From positions 30,245,651 through 30,309,650 of the forward strand of contig CM060118.1 of assembly GCA_030522415.1 (NCBI GenBank): a stretch of 64,000 nucleotides of DNA. The letters run 5' to 3'. A program made the position numbers and the translations under genes. Source of the stretch: Channallabes apus (taxonomy: Eukaryota > Chordata > Actinopteri > Siluriformes > Clariidae). A model generated the notes under the pieces. It searched no databases and was not told where the DNA came from. It saw only the letters and a list, made by a program, of their open reading frames with translations. This document shows, one piece after another, positions 34,547-46,032 of the stretch (positions within the stretch are counted from its first letter, which is position 1; every line of letters starts with the position of its first letter).

Positions 34547-35033
34547 CACTGTAACAAATTGATGTAAATTTACAGGACTTTTTTTTTTTTACAGTTTCCA
34601 ACTGTTTTTTCGAAATACTGCACATTATTAAATATTGTAAATATTGTATTTACAGTTTAATACACTACAGTATACAGTATTTAACTATAAATTAGATAAT
34701 CAACACACTTTTGAAAACAATTACCGTTCTGTCGCACTTTATTGCAGTTGGTTTAAAAAAAAAAACAATACAGTAATTAACTGCAAGTTGCAAAGGATTT
34801 TGGGATCTTCAGTGATGTGGGGACTCCATGCTGCCAGGATCTGTTCATCCATCATAATCGTGGAAATTTTGTGGAATCTATGGATGTTCTAAAATCAAAT
34901 GACTTGTTTCATGCTTGCAACACTGGCACTTTAAAAACCAACCAGAGACGAAAAACTGTCTTTAAAAGTCAGTTTAGATACAGTATGTTGAGCCAGTTCC
35001 TATTTTTCTTGGACTTTCTTTTAAAGTCAGTTG

Positions 35034-35500
35034 GTCATGCAACAGTCATGTTGCTATAAACAACTAATGAAATCCTCATCTAGGCCAAAAGACATCTTGG
35101 AAGACATATGGGATGGAAGCAACATTGCATCAAATGCAATTTTTCAGTCAGATGACACATTGGCTTTGTACCAGGATGCATTTGAAGTGGTAAATCCACT
35201 AGGATCTGGAAGGAAAAAAACATAAAGTGCTGGCTGTTTACTTAACTCTAGCAGACATACCACCTCATAACAGATCAAGTGTGGATCAAATGCAGCTGGT
35301 AATGCTTTGTTGAGAACAAGATTATAAATATTTTGGATCAGACACAGCCTTTGGGTCACTTATCACCGACTTGAAGGACTTAGAAGTAGCTTTTCCAGAT
35401 GGACACACATACCGAGCCACATTGTGTGCCGGAGATAATCTTGGCTCACACAATATAGGGGCTTTAATGAAAACTTCAGTAAGTGCAAGTACTTTTGTCA
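35034..35500 (+). pseudogene. transposon-encoded protein relic
   Basis: Readable in pieces: DILEDIWDGSNIASNAIF, LYQDAFEVVNPLGSGRKK, then after a +/-1 shift KVLAVYLTLADIPPHNRSSV, then ITDLKDLEVAFPDGHTYRAT and LCAGDNLGSHNIGALMKTS. This resembles a multicopy protein family I remember from teleost genomes that looks transposon-borne, but I cannot name its superfamily with confidence. Frameshifts and a stop near 35311 make it non-functional. Confidence 0.6.
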
Positions 35501-35507
35501 ATTTTGT

Positions 35508-35600
35508 GGGACTCCGGGTGGCGCAGTAGGTTAAAGCGCTCACCCTCTCATCCGGAGATCACAGGTTCGAACCCCGGGTGATGCTGAATTAGACACGACA
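35508..35600 (+). mobile_element. tRNA-derived SINE head
   Basis: Contains an A-box-like ggtggcgcagtaggttaaag and a perfect B-box-like ggttcgaacccc. It is followed by non-tRNA sequence, and no cloverleaf or CCA-side stem is apparent, so it is a SINE head rather than a tRNA gene. Confidence 0.65.
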
Positions 35601-35851
35601 AAATTATTATAATTTTTTTTTAAATGCTGTTAAAAATACAAGTTGTCCGAATAATTATTTACCACTAAAATACAGTAAACAGTACAAAATCACAGTAATA
35701 AACTGTATATCAAAATACAGAAATTTACTGTAGTCTATTTCTACAGTACAAATACTGTAATAAAACAGCATTTTACTGGCAAAACTGCTGCCATGATATA
35801 CTGATATACACACACCAAATAAAAACGAATGACACCAGGCTGTGTAATTGC

Positions 35852-35856
<5 letters not shown>

Positions 35857-35890
<34 letters not shown>
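35857..35890. repeat. (TA)n microsatellite
   Basis: About 17 TA units. A second (AT)n run is at 36285-36310 and a short one at about 32089-32102. Confidence 0.95.
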
Positions 35891-35893
<3 letters not shown>

Positions 35894-36245
35894 ACCCTGG
35901 AGCATATTCTGAGTAGCTGCCCATCAACCATTAGAGAGGGCTGCTATCGCTGGCGACACGAGCAGGTCATGAAGTGTGTAGCAGAGGTTACACACTTTCA
36001 CGTGCAGTGGCTAACAACAAATACGTCGGCAGCCAGAATGGAGAATTGCTATTGTAAGGGCTGGTGAGCAGCCGCAAGTACAGCAAATCAGCCAGCCTGC
36101 TCTCATCGGCATCAGACTGGATGCTGCGTGTTGACCTGGGCAGGCAGTTCAAGTTGGAGCTTGAACAAACCTCAATTGGATCACATGAGAGCGGCTGTCT
36201 GACGTTGTGAGACCCAAAATACCCAATGAGCTGAGAAAACATCAC
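35891..36245 (+). pseudogene. retroelement C-terminal relic
   Basis: The plus strand reads GTLEHILSSCPSTIREGCYR followed by WRHEQVMKCVAE. After a frame change it reads LLSSASDWMLRVDLGRQF. I associate TLEHILSSCP and YRWRH with the C-terminal part of reverse-transcriptase-encoding elements in fish. There is no catalytic domain, and the left end coincides with the (TA)n run. Confidence 0.5.
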
Positions 36246-36310
36246 TGATGTACCTATGCACTATATATACAGTATATGTACAGTATATATATATATATAT
36301 ATATATATAT

Positions 36311-36913
36311 GATTATGGTGACTCTCGTAACATTACTGTAACATTATTACTCTCGTAACATTATTATATATTTGCCATATTTGTCAATTTTGACATTGAC
36401 TTGACTCCATAGGCTTGACTCTCCCCTCTTTCTAGTACTGCTGACAGACCTTACCCATGCTGCCAACCAACAGTTAGTGTAATTAATGATTGTTATAACA
36501 CTTGTTATAACACCAGTGGGTCCCAGTGCTGTTATGCTCTATATCCATGGGGGTCCACACCCCCCTCAAGAGGGGCACCAAGGATCACAGACTTTGCCTA
36601 CTGGGGCAAAATTAGGGTTGTGAGGTAGTAGGAATTAGATTTGCACATGTTAAATAAGATCATAATCACATTTATAGTATAATTAAATCTCTGCACACTG
36701 TAGAAAGCTATTTAAAAGATAATTAAAATCTTTTGTTCAGTGTACTATATATGGGCTGAACTGGGGTGGGATAGGTTGTTCTGTGGGAGGGCTCTGCTTT
36801 TCTTAGACACAAGGGGATTTGAGGTGTGGGTTACAAGGTTAAAAGGGAGGGGACCACTGCTCTATATTACCACTTGTGGAATGCCTTTCCTCCAATCAGA
36901 TTACCCGCTTGGA
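36311..36913. other. intergenic, nothing recognised
   Basis: Low-complexity and unique-looking DNA; I see no coding or repeat signature. Confidence 0.4.
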
Positions 36914-38056
36914 ACACTCTGGCAAGTCAAGTCAAGTAGGCTTTCATTGTCATTCCAACCATATACAGTTCAGTATACAGTAAGATGAAACAATGTGGTG
37001 CTACAGTACATACATGCAACAATAAAAATGCCTTCTGAGGAAGAAAAGACATTGTTGGAGAGAGGTGGTGTTGAGGGACCAGGTGAGGTTCTCCTCCAGG
37101 TGGATCTCCACATAGGAGCCGTCGATGTTTAGCGAAGAGTGATCGCTCCATGTCCTCCTGAAGTCAACAACCATCTCTTTTGTCTTATTGACGTTCAGAG
37201 ACAGGTTGTTTTCCTTACACCAATCCATTTGCCTCTGCACTTCCTCTATGTATGCTGACTCGTCGTTCTTGCTGATAAGACCCACCACGGTTGTGTCATC
37301 AGCAAACTTGATATGATTGGAGCTGTGTGTCGCTACACCATCATGAGTCAACAGTTTGAACAGCAGGGGACTGAGCACACAGTCCTGGGGGGTCCCAGTG
37401 CTCAGTGTGGTGGTGCTGGAGGTGCGGTTCCCAACAGTTTCGGTCAGAAAGTCCAGGATCCAGTTACAGAGGGAGGTGTTCAGGCCCAACAGGCTCAGCT
37501 TCCCGATCAGGTGTTGGGGGATGATTGCATTGAATGCTGAACTGAAATCTATGTACAGCATTCTAATGTAAGTGTCCTTCTTGTCAAGGTGTGTCAGTGC
37601 CAGGTGGAGTGTGGTGGAGATGGCGTCGTCCGTCAAAAGGTTTGGACGATACGCAGTGTGTCCAGTGAGAGGGGCAGCAGAGTCTTGATGTGTCTCATGA
37701 CGAGCCACTTGAGGCACTTCATGATGATGGGTGTGAGTGCAACAGGGCGGTAGTCATTGAGACAGGACACAGAAGACTTGTTCGGCACGGGGACGATGGT
37801 GGTAGACTTGAAGAATGTGGGAATGATGGTGCTGCTCAGAGAGATGTTGAAGATGTCGGTGAGAACATCTGCCAGCTGTTCTGCAGATTCTCTGAACACT
37901 CTGCCTCGGATGTTGTCTGGTCCAGCAGTTTTACGTGACTTGACTCTGCGTAGAGTTTTCCTCACATCAGCCGCTGTGAGACACAGCACCTGGTCATTCA
38001 GAGGAGGTGTGGTCTCCCTCGCACTCACATCATTTTGCATGTCGAACCGTGCATAG
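36914..38056 (-). pseudogene. Jockey/CR1-like LINE relic (reverse transcriptase)
   Basis: Minus-strand non-LTR reverse transcriptase. From 38040 to about 37640 it reads [37 protein letters not shown]. After a frameshift near 37650 it reads [47 protein letters not shown] and [13 protein letters not shown] (the FADD catalytic motif), then [20 protein letters not shown]. Beyond about 37080 the frame runs into a 3' tail with cattgtcattccaacc, as at the 3' ends of such elements. The 5' part and a block before the tail are missing. The exact clade is uncertain. Confidence 0.85.
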
Positions 38057-40491
38057 TTATATACAGTAATTAGCTATATAACAATAGCAAATGAAGCAAT
38101 TATTAATTAAAAGAGGTTAGAGAGTCCTAGTGCAAGTGGTTATTAATCAGGTGAAAGTTAAGGCAACAGTGGGTGTGTGAAGGGCAAGTGTAGTCTGGGG
38201 GACTTAACATGAGTCCCCCAAACCAAATGACTCTCAAGTCAATGTCCATGACTCATGTGAATGTCGCGGGAAAAGGAGAAGAGCAAAATGTCATCAATGT
38301 GAGCGATAACACTGCTGGACTGCAAGAGAGCCCATATGGCATTACTCAGTGCTCATAGTTGCCAGATGTAGTAATAAATGCCATTTTCCATTTATCTCCC
38401 CTATGTTTCTGATGAGGTTGGAGGCACTGCACCAATCCAATTAGATGAAAAAATAGTCATTTCTGAGCTGTTCCAAGGCTGACAGCCTCAGAGATACTTG
38501 CATTATATTGTCATTTGTTTTAACGCTCTTAAGTTGATTCATGAAGAAAGTCCACACCGAAAAATCCCACAGATCCCAGCGATCAAATATCAAACATGGA
38601 CTTGTTGAAGTGCTTCTTTGATGTACAATTCTGTGCCTTTGTTTTCAACAGGTGACAATTGGATTGATTCATGGTCGAACTGTGATCTCTATAGCCCAGC
38701 CACAAGGTTTGTGATAGTTTTGCTGAACTCTTAGTTACGCTCGCTTGTGGAATTTCCACCATGGCCTTTCAACTGCGGTTGCCTGTGCACTGTAGCAGTG
38801 ATGTGAAGCATGACTGGAACACTGTGATGAGAGATGAATCCATCACTGAATGGGGGGGGGGGGGTTAGAGAATCTGAACTTATATGGTGCTTATCGACAA
38901 GGGCTTGGTCAATTAAGTTACCAGCAGTTTTTGACTACTGACCATTTAACCCAAGTGAGTGATTTACTGAAGATTCCTTTTATGACACAGGATAATTATA
39001 CAGCATACTTTCATAGAGGAAATCAGTATTTATAATTCAATCTATGAATATCAAATATATTAAATAGAACATTTTAAATAGATTATGTGTAATTTATTAA
39101 AACTTGTTAAAAATTAACATACATACACTTCAATAAACTTAAAATGATGGCACAACTGCTGTGAAGGTGGGATGAAATATTTTGTAAGTAAATTATTTGG
39201 GCAATCTTTAATTGAATTTGATTATTTGTTCAGTAACTTTAGTAACTTCTTTATTTTGGTCAAGGTTGGGGGCAGATGTGGAGCCAATCCTGCTAACAAT
39301 GGGTTGAAAGTGAGAGAATTCACCCCAGATGGGACACCAGGCTATTACAGCGCACCATACCCAACCACATTCAAGCTCTCATTTACTGTAGACCTAGGCA
39401 TAAATAAGAGGAAACCAGAGAAACCAGAGAAAATGCTCACAAACATGTAGTAACTAGTTCAACATCAAACCTCAGACCAAAATGAGGTACTGTGAGCCAG
39501 TGGATAAGACATATATTTCTGTTCAGAAGGTCATGAGATTAGAGCACCGGCCAGCCTCCACTGCTAGGTCCGTACGCAAAGGTCTTAACCCTTAAATGAT
39601 CGATTGTATAAAAAGAGATACATCTAAGTCTCTCTGGAAAAGGGGATCAGCCAAATGCTATAAATGTGTTGATTGGTAATAGAGAGCAGGTTCACATACA
39701 CACAAAATGCACAGCACTGACCCTTAAACACAAAGTATATAATACTGTATGCACACATACAATACATAAACAGACCACAACCTGTTGTTACTTCTGAGAT
39801 CATTATTTTTTTCATTACTGGGAATTTGTTTTCCATCAAAGTTAAGCACTGCAGTCTTTTTAATCACAAGATTTAGTAGGCTAGAGCTAAGTATAGTTCA
39901 AGCAGGAGTTAATTTATTTAGGAAGAAATTCACCGCAATCATTTGGTACTGTACTACACATTGCATTCACAGTTGTTTTTTGAATCCCATGAAAGCGCCA
40001 TTTACTGTACATGGATGCTGAGCTGGTATTGCAATGGATGATTAAACTTTTTATGCATTATATTAATGTTGTAATTATATTATAACTTTTAAATGGAGAT
40101 GCTGGTTTATTATAATCCTAAGGATCTCCCAAACAAGAAGAGTTCCTTCCTCATCTCAGCTGCTGTGTACTGTATGCTATAAATGGAGAAAATAGACTCC
40201 ATACATGTAGTTACAGCCCCGTGCTAAATAATGTAATAAATTGTATTTATTTGACAGAAATAGTCCTTTCTTTTTTTTTCTCTTTGGCCTGAGAAATTAT
40301 ATTCGTGAATGCTAGTTTATTTGTTGTCAACAATGTATAAAAACATTAATCTCAAATGATCTTCTAGCAATCAATATAAAAAGAATATTAAAAGCAGGAC
40401 ATAAATGCACAAATACATGGTCTTGCTTAAAACCTGAATCCAAACATGCACCAATACAAAATATTAGCCAGGAATATAATGCAGACATGAA
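38057..40491. other. intergenic, nothing recognised except one SINE
   Basis: Contains a G13 run at about 38851-38864 and the SINE copy at 39491-39665. The rest shows no coding pattern or recognised repeat. Confidence 0.4.
39491..39665 (+). mobile_element. tRNA-derived SINE copy
   Basis: Head remnant gtgagccagtggataagaca, then gttcagaaggtcatgagatt, ending with tctggaaaaggggatcagcc and aaatgctataaatgtg, a recognisable tail of this fish SINE family. Confidence 0.65.
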
Positions 40492-41210
40492 CAGAGGTGG
40501 AAAGTAACGAATTACATTTACTCGCGTTACTGTAATTGAGATTTTTTTTTGTGTATTTCTACTTTTTAAAGTCTGTAATTTTACTTTTACTTAAGTACGT
40601 TTTGTTTGAAGTATTGTAATTCGCTACATTTTAAATCATATTCGCTACTGAGTAAAAAATAAATGAGTGAAAATGATAAAATAATACAAATATTATGCTT
40701 TTGCGCTCGTGTGTGTGTATCATGTCCTGGTCGCGCGCCGCTCCAGACTCCACTCCAGGTTTTCTGACATCGGCATCTTCCTGACCCTGATCTTCGCTTC
40801 CGCCTTGAGAGTGACGTCATCGACTAGCGCGACCATATATAAACCGGAGAGAGACGCGGGAAAGATGAAAGAGGTTGTGATTTTGGCGTTTTGATATTTG
40901 GTTGTGTATTCCGGTTTTGACTTTTTGCTTCCAATTAACTTTGATTATTGCTTTGTCGCTTTGGTTTGGTTGGTCTTTGTATATATTTGTAGATAATTTC
41001 ACTGTTTTTGGTTTAGGGAGTCCGGGAAGGTATTTGTGTTTTTTTTTTTTTTTTGCAGGTAATCTAGCTACTAAATATAAATACCATTTTGTTTATTATT
41101 TTGGCCTGGGTCCATCCTGAATCTGATCCTCCTCCTCCTGTTGTGTGTGTGTGTGTGTGTGTATACAAACCTCATTATTTCATCAGTTAATGATTGGATC
41201 TAGTTCTTTC

Positions 41211-42021
41211 TGTCATGAACCTGCACAGCCAACCCAGCACATCCAGGTCTTAACTCGATCCAAGGTTTTCCACACTCCCTGAGCTGATTACCTGAGCACA
41301 CCTGCCTCTAATCCGGCATTCTACTCTCGGCTTTAAAAGAACGGCAAGAGCTCCACTCATCGCCGATGTATCTCACTTGCGTGCCTATTTCTCTCGTCTC
41401 TCCTGTTACCCTAGTGTTTTTCTTCCATGCTCGACCTTGCCTGTATTCTTTGGATTTCGTCTCGTGCCTTGCCCTTCGGATTGTCGCTATCGCTTTGGAA
41501 TACTCCCCGTGTATGACACTCGCCTGTTTAACGACTCTGCCTACGGATCGCGCTCCCGGATCTCTCCTGTGACGCCGAAAGAAGCATAGGTTTTTACCCC
41601 GGCTTCCTACCCAGCCTTTCTCTCTCACCGTACTCACAAGCTCCGGTAACGTGTGTGTGTTTTGGGCTTACGTGTGCTTGTGTGCACTTCCGCGATCGCA
41701 GACAACGGCGCTTCACCAGCTTGCTGTGCTTCTCACTCTCACTTCCGGGTTCGCGGTGATTCCGCCTCGTCATTGACACGCCTCCACCCTCGTCATCGGG
41801 GATTCCCCACACAGCCTGTCACTCTCACTTCCGGGTTCGCGGTGATTCCGCCTCGTCATTCACACGCCTCCACCCTCGTCATCGGGGATTCCCCACACAG
41901 CCTGTTACATAAGCACAGCTTCTCCCCTCGGCTCTGGCTAAGCCTTTTACCAGCAATACTTCTTCCAAGGAGATTACCTATCTGCTATTGGGTTCATCCC
42001 TGTTTAATCTGTACCCTGACA
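41211..42021 (+). repeat. Gypsy 1 5' LTR
   Basis: 811 bp from tgtcatgaacc to ccctgaca. A TATA-like tttaaaag is at 41332-41339 and the predicted RNA start about 30 nt later, at 41362 (gccgatgtat). It holds two tandem copies of an 86-bp unit (41733-41818 and 41819-41904). Confidence 0.93.
41332..41371 (+). promoter_or_regulatory. Gypsy 1 core promoter and predicted RNA 5' end
   Basis: TATA-like tttaaaag at 41332. The decamer gccgatgtat at 41362-41371 is exactly complementary to atacatcggc at 42024-42033, just inside the 5' LTR, as in self-priming Tf1/sushi-type elements. Confidence 0.6.
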
Positions 42022-42023
42022 GT

Positions 42024-42033
42024 ATACATCGGC
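42024..42033 (+). other. Gypsy 1 predicted primer-binding site (self-priming)
   Basis: atacatcggc begins 3 nt after the LTR and is the reverse complement of the predicted RNA 5' end at 41362-41371. The gag ATG follows at 42035, leaving no room for a conventional separate 18-nt tRNA site. Confidence 0.6.
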
Positions 42034-42034
42034 C

Positions 42035-42946
42035 ATGGCTAACCCAGCAGACTTGGATCAATTAAGACAGGCGCTTTCACAACAAGGGGTGCTACTGGGC
42101 ACTCACCAACAAAGTATCCAGCAGGTTACCCAGACACTTTCTACTATCACCACACAACTTCAGCAGCTACAAACCCGTTCTCCTTCAGTCCCAGCACACA
42201 CTCCACATCATGAACCCCGGCTCCCTAACCCACAGCCTTACAACGGTGAACCAGGGACCTGTCGCTCCTTCCTATTACAGTGTTCTCTGCTGTTGGAGCT
42301 CCAAGCCTCTTCCTTCCCCACTGAACGCTCAAGGGTGGCCTTTGTGATCACACTCCTCACCGGCCGGGCCCGTGAATGGGGAACCGCAGTTTTGGATGCT
42401 AATGACCCTTGCTGCTCTTCTTTTAAATCATTCACTGACGAGATGAGGAGGGTATTCGACCGCTCCCACTCGGGCCGAGAGGCAGCCAGACATCTACTGG
42501 AGCTTCGCCAAGGCTCCCGTTCCGCCTATGATTATGCTATCGAGTTTCGGACTCTCGCGGCCTCCGCAAACTGGGACACACAAGCCCTTCATGATGCCTT
42601 CCTCCACGGTCTCTCGGAGGACGTTAAGGATCACTTAATCAGCCAAGAACTCCCCAGCGATCTTAATGGCCTCATGGATTTAGCTGGACGCATGGACGCC
42701 CGACTGACACAGAGACGTCGTCCTCGAACCATCTCGACACCCAGGTACCCTGCTCCGTCCGGGCAGTCCCCCAGCCCTGCTTCTCCACCAAGTCCCAGAC
42801 CAGCCCCGGAACCCATGCAGGTGGGGCGTGCCCGGATCTCCCCCGAAGAGCGTCAACGGAGAGTCCAATCAGGTGCCTGCCTCTACTGTGGCCAAACGGG
42901 CCATTATCGCCTCCTATGCCCTTTAAAAGCCAATCCCCTCCGGTGA
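42035..42946 (+). CDS. Gypsy 1 Gag
   Basis: 303-residue retrotransposon Gag. The N-terminus (about residues 1-45) is Gln-rich and heptad-like. A capsid-type domain of the retrotransposon-Gag family covers about 65-220 ([36 protein letters not shown]). A Pro-rich linker follows, then one CCHC zinc knuckle near the end ([14 protein letters not shown]), which should bind the element's RNA. The ATG lies just after the primer site. The last 31 nt overlap pol in the -1 frame, with a slippery heptamer at 42922-42928. The frame is open throughout. Confidence 0.93.
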   Translation: MANPADLDQLRQALSQQGVLLGTHQQSIQQVTQTLSTITTQLQQLQTRSPSVPAHTPHHEPRLPNPQPYNGEPGTCRSFLLQCSLLLELQASSFPTERSRVAFVITLLTGRAREWGTAVLDANDPCCSSFKSFTDEMRRVFDRSHSGREAARHLLELRQGSRSAYDYAIEFRTLAASANWDTQALHDAFLHGLSEDVKDHLISQELPSDLNGLMDLAGRMDARLTQRRRPRTISTPRYPAPSGQSPSPASPPSPRPAPEPMQVGRARISPEERQRRVQSGACLYCGQTGHYRLLCPLKANPLR

Positions 42947-45900
42947 ATCTAGGGGCCCTGGAGGGGCCGATCATCAACTGTTCCCCTAGCACACGCCCAC
43001 TCCTCTCTGCATTTATCATAGCACACGGCAAAGCTCACGCTACCCCTGTACTAATTGACTCTGGATCAGATCAGAACCTGATCTCCACCGCAAAGGTCAA
43101 GGAACTAAACCTCTCGACGCTAGCACTGGAGAGCCCCTTGGCCGTTCGGGCCCTCGATGGAACCCCCCTGCCTGTCATCACCCGACGGACGGTCCCGATA
43201 ACCCTACAAGTGTCTGGCAATCATACAGAGGAAACATCCTTCTTAATCATGCAGAACGCCCATTCCCCTATAGTTCTCGGACGCCCATGGCTGACTCGTC
43301 ACAACCCTCACATAGACTGGTCCAAGAACACCATTCTGGAATGGAGTCCTCTGTGCTTGTCTACCTGTCTTAAGTCGGCTCACTACTCACCGGCCATACC
43401 CTCTGGCAATGAGGAATTTCCCGACCTCTCAGCTGTTCCTTCGGACTATTCAGACCTCAAGCAGGTGTTCAGTAAGTCGCGGGCTCTCTCTCTACCACCC
43501 CACAGGCCATATGACTGTGCTATTGACCTCTTTCCGGGCTCAACACCTCCCAGGGGGAGACTGTATTCATTGTCGTCACAGGAGAGAGAGGCCATGGATA
43601 GATATATATCAGAGTCTCTGGCTGCCGGAATCATCCGTCCTTCGTCGTCCCCTGCTGGAGCTGGGTTCTTCTTTGTGGCAAAGAGGGACAAGACCTTACG
43701 GCCGTGCATAGACTACCGAGGTTTGAACGAGATAACAGCCAAGAACCGTTACCCTCTTCCACTAATGTCGACTGCCTTCGACCTTCTCCAGGGAGCTAAT
43801 GTTTTTACCAAGCTTGACCTCCGTAACGCTTATCACCTAGTCAGGATCAAGGAAGGGGATGAGTGGAAAACGGCTTTTAACACCCCATCGGGACATTATG
43901 AGTACCTGGTGGTGCCGTTCGGCCTTGCCAACGCCCCGGCAGTCTTTCAGTCTTTGGTCAACGACGTTCTCAGGGACTTCTTGAACACATTCGTATTTGT
44001 TTATCTGGATGACATCCTGATTTTCTCTCGCTCCTTGGAGGAACACAGAGTGCACGTTCGTCAAGTCCTTCAAAGACTTCTGGAGAACCAACTATTCGTG
44101 AAAGCAGAGAAATGCAAGTTCCATTGTCGGACGACTTCCTTTCTTGGCTTCATCATCGCCCCGTCTAAGGTCCAGATGGACCCAGCTAAGGTGAAAGCAG
44201 TGGCCGACTGGCCTAGACCAGCCACTCGAAAGGATCTCCAGCGCTTTCTTGGGTTCGCGAATTTTTATCGTCGGTTTATCCGAAATTACAGTTCAGTGGC
44301 AGCCCCGCTCATCGCCCTCACGTCCATCAAGAACCCTTTTCTGTGGTCTGATCAAGCGGCGGAAGCATTCACCAAACTCAAGGGTCGCTTCACCTCAGCA
44401 CCCATCCTCACCCAGCCGGATCCCACTCTTCAGTTCGTGGTGGAGGTAGACGCGTCAGACTCCGGGGTTGGGGCAGTTCTTTCCCAGAGATCACCAACCG
44501 ACGACAAGCTACACCCCTGCTGCTATTTTTCTCGCCGTCTTTCCACCGCAGAGAGAAACTATGGAATCGGCGACCGGGAGCTACTCGCAATAAAACTGGC
44601 ACTAGAGGAATGGAGACACTGGCTCGAGGGGACTGAGGTCCCATTTTTCATTTGGATGGACCACAAGAACCTGGAGTATCTCAGATCGGCCAAACGTCTA
44701 AATGCCTGCCAAGCGAGATGGTCATTATTCTTTTCCCGTTTTAACTTCTCGCTATCTTTCAGACCAGAGAGCAAGAACACCAAGCCCGATTCCCTCTCCC
44801 GTCAGTTCACCTCAGTCACAGATGAGGCTCCAGTTTCCACCATCCTGCCTTCACAAAGCCTCATTGGGGCCACCTCCCTTGACATAGAGTCCCTGGTTAA
44901 GCGGAGCCTAGAACAAGAGCCTGACACTCCAGAAGTACCGCCGGGCAAACTCTTTGTACCACTGATGGCTCGCCCCCAAGTTCTCAAATGGAGCCATAAT
45001 TCTCAATTAGCCTGTCACCCTGGCGGAACTCGCACCCTCGCTCTGTTACAGCAGCGCTTTTGGTGGCCTTCAATCAGAGAAGACACCCGCCAATTTGTCG
45101 CCGCCTGCGACATCTGCACTCGCAATAAGACTGGCAATAAACCACCGGCAGGTCTCCTCAGACCACTTCCTGTGCCCCACAGACCCTGGTCCCACATTGC
45201 CCTGGACTTCATCATGGGGCTCCCAGATTCTGAGGGCGACACCTGCATTCTAACCGTTGTCGACCGCTTTTCCAAAGCCGCCCACTTTGTTCCCCTCGTC
45301 AAACTTCCCTCTGCCAAAGAGACGGCCGAATTGCTCATTCTGCATGTCTTCCGCCTTCATGGCATCCCTGTGGACATCGTCTCTGATCGCGGACCCCAGT
45401 TCTCTGCCCAGTTCTGGACGGCATTCTGCAAACTGGTGGGAGCTACTCCCAGCCTGTCCTCCGGTTATCACCCCCAGACCAATGGGCAGACCGAAAGAGC
45501 CAATCAGGACCTGGAGACAGCACTTCGTTGCATGACCTCCAAGGACCCACGCTCCTGGAGCCAAATGCTTCCTTGGGTAGAGTACGCACACAACTCCCTA
45601 CCCACGGCATCTACAGGTCTCTCCCCATTCCACTGTTGTCTGGGATACCAACCTCCCTTATTTCCATCCCAAGAAGAGGAGGTGGCAGTTCCCTCTGCCC
45701 AAGCGTTTCTACGACGTTGCAAGAGGACCTGGCTGCGGGCGAGAGCTAGACTTCGCCAGTCAATTACACTTTTCAAACGTCAGGCCGATCGTCACCGTTC
45801 TACCGCCCCTGCCTATCGTGTTGGACAGAGGGTCATGCTCTCCACCCGCAACATCCCCATAAAGACACTCTCCCGCAAGATCTCTCCTAGATTCATTGGC

Positions 45901-46032
45901 CCATTTACCATAGTCAAGATCATTAACCCTTGCACAGTCAGACTGCTCTTACCATCCACGATGCGACACATTCACCCCTCATTCCATGTTTCCCAGATAA
46001 GACCCATAGTATCCTGTCCACTGAGTCACTGA
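42916..46032 (+). CDS. Gypsy 1 Pol (protease, RT, RNase H, integrase)
   Basis: 1038-codon open frame, probably made as a Gag-Pol fusion by -1 frameshifting; the ATG at 42916 need not be used. Aspartic protease IDSGSD at about residue 47. Reverse transcriptase with [13 protein letters not shown] and catalytic YLDD at about 363. RNase H with [16 protein letters not shown] near 509. Integrase zinc region ([20 protein letters not shown]) near 693-735. Catalytic triad Asp about 764, Asp about 824, Glu about 860, with exactly 35 residues between the last two. The chromodomain expected after FHVSQIRP is absent: the frame ends at a TGA that abuts the shortened 3' LTR. Apart from this loss every catalytic motif is intact. 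Confidence 0.93.
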   Translation: MPFKSQSPPVNLGALEGPIINCSPSTRPLLSAFIIAHGKAHATPVLIDSGSDQNLISTAKVKELNLSTLALESPLAVRALDGTPLPVITRRTVPITLQVSGNHTEETSFLIMQNAHSPIVLGRPWLTRHNPHIDWSKNTILEWSPLCLSTCLKSAHYSPAIPSGNEEFPDLSAVPSDYSDLKQVFSKSRALSLPPHRPYDCAIDLFPGSTPPRGRLYSLSSQEREAMDRYISESLAAGIIRPSSSPAGAGFFFVAKRDKTLRPCIDYRGLNEITAKNRYPLPLMSTAFDLLQGANVFTKLDLRNAYHLVRIKEGDEWKTAFNTPSGHYEYLVVPFGLANAPAVFQSLVNDVLRDFLNTFVFVYLDDILIFSRSLEEHRVHVRQVLQRLLENQLFVKAEKCKFHCRTTSFLGFIIAPSKVQMDPAKVKAVADWPRPATRKDLQRFLGFANFYRRFIRNYSSVAAPLIALTSIKNPFLWSDQAAEAFTKLKGRFTSAPILTQPDPTLQFVVEVDASDSGVGAVLSQRSPTDDKLHPCCYFSRRLSTAERNYGIGDRELLAIKLALEEWRHWLEGTEVPFFIWMDHKNLEYLRSAKRLNACQARWSLFFSRFNFSLSFRPESKNTKPDSLSRQFTSVTDEAPVSTILPSQSLIGATSLDIESLVKRSLEQEPDTPEVPPGKLFVPLMARPQVLKWSHNSQLACHPGGTRTLALLQQRFWWPSIREDTRQFVAACDICTRNKTGNKPPAGLLRPLPVPHRPWSHIALDFIMGLPDSEGDTCILTVVDRFSKAAHFVPLVKLPSAKETAELLILHVFRLHGIPVDIVSDRGPQFSAQFWTAFCKLVGATPSLSSGYHPQTNGQTERANQDLETALRCMTSKDPRSWSQMLPWVEYAHNSLPTASTGLSPFHCCLGYQPPLFPSQEEEVAVPSAQAFLRRCKRTWLRARARLRQSITLFKRQADRHRSTAPAYRVGQRVMLSTRNIPIKTLSRKISPRFIGPFTIVKIINPCTVRLLLPSTMRHIHPSFHVSQIRPIVSCPLSH
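42922..42928 (+). promoter_or_regulatory. -1 ribosomal frameshift heptamer
   Basis: T TTA AAA read in the gag frame; a one-base slip back gives AAA AGC CAA, exactly the pol frame. An overlapping second heptamer C CCT TTA is at 42919-42925. The gag stop follows 16 nt after the heptamer. Confidence 0.65.

Larger units (their letters stand above)
34547..35800 (+). mobile_element. DNA transposon relic with CACTG left end
   Basis: Left end cactgtaacaaatt with many tacagta-type repeats on both flanks (about 34570-34780 and 35670-35790). This matches the style of the element at 32104-32993. It contains the coding relic at 35034-35500 and a nested SINE head at 35508-35600. The right boundary is approximate. 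Confidence 0.5.

Noticed and set aside
35508..35600. Candidate tRNA gene from good A- and B-box sequences
   Set aside because: No closing acceptor stem or full cloverleaf could be drawn, and it sits inside a transposon, so a SINE head is the better call.
36927..37938. Plus-strand open frames over the LINE at 36914-38056
   Set aside because: They are shadows of the minus-strand reverse transcriptase, which carries the recognisable motifs.
42672..45776. Several 60-120 codon frames antisense to Gypsy 1 pol
   Set aside because: GC-rich coding sequence leaves open antisense frames; none shows a domain.
42035..46032. Possibility that gag-pol is a domesticated host gene of the PEG10/RTL type
   Set aside because: Paired LTRs at about 99% identity, a perfect target duplication and intact protease, RT and integrase motifs mark it as a recent mobile element.
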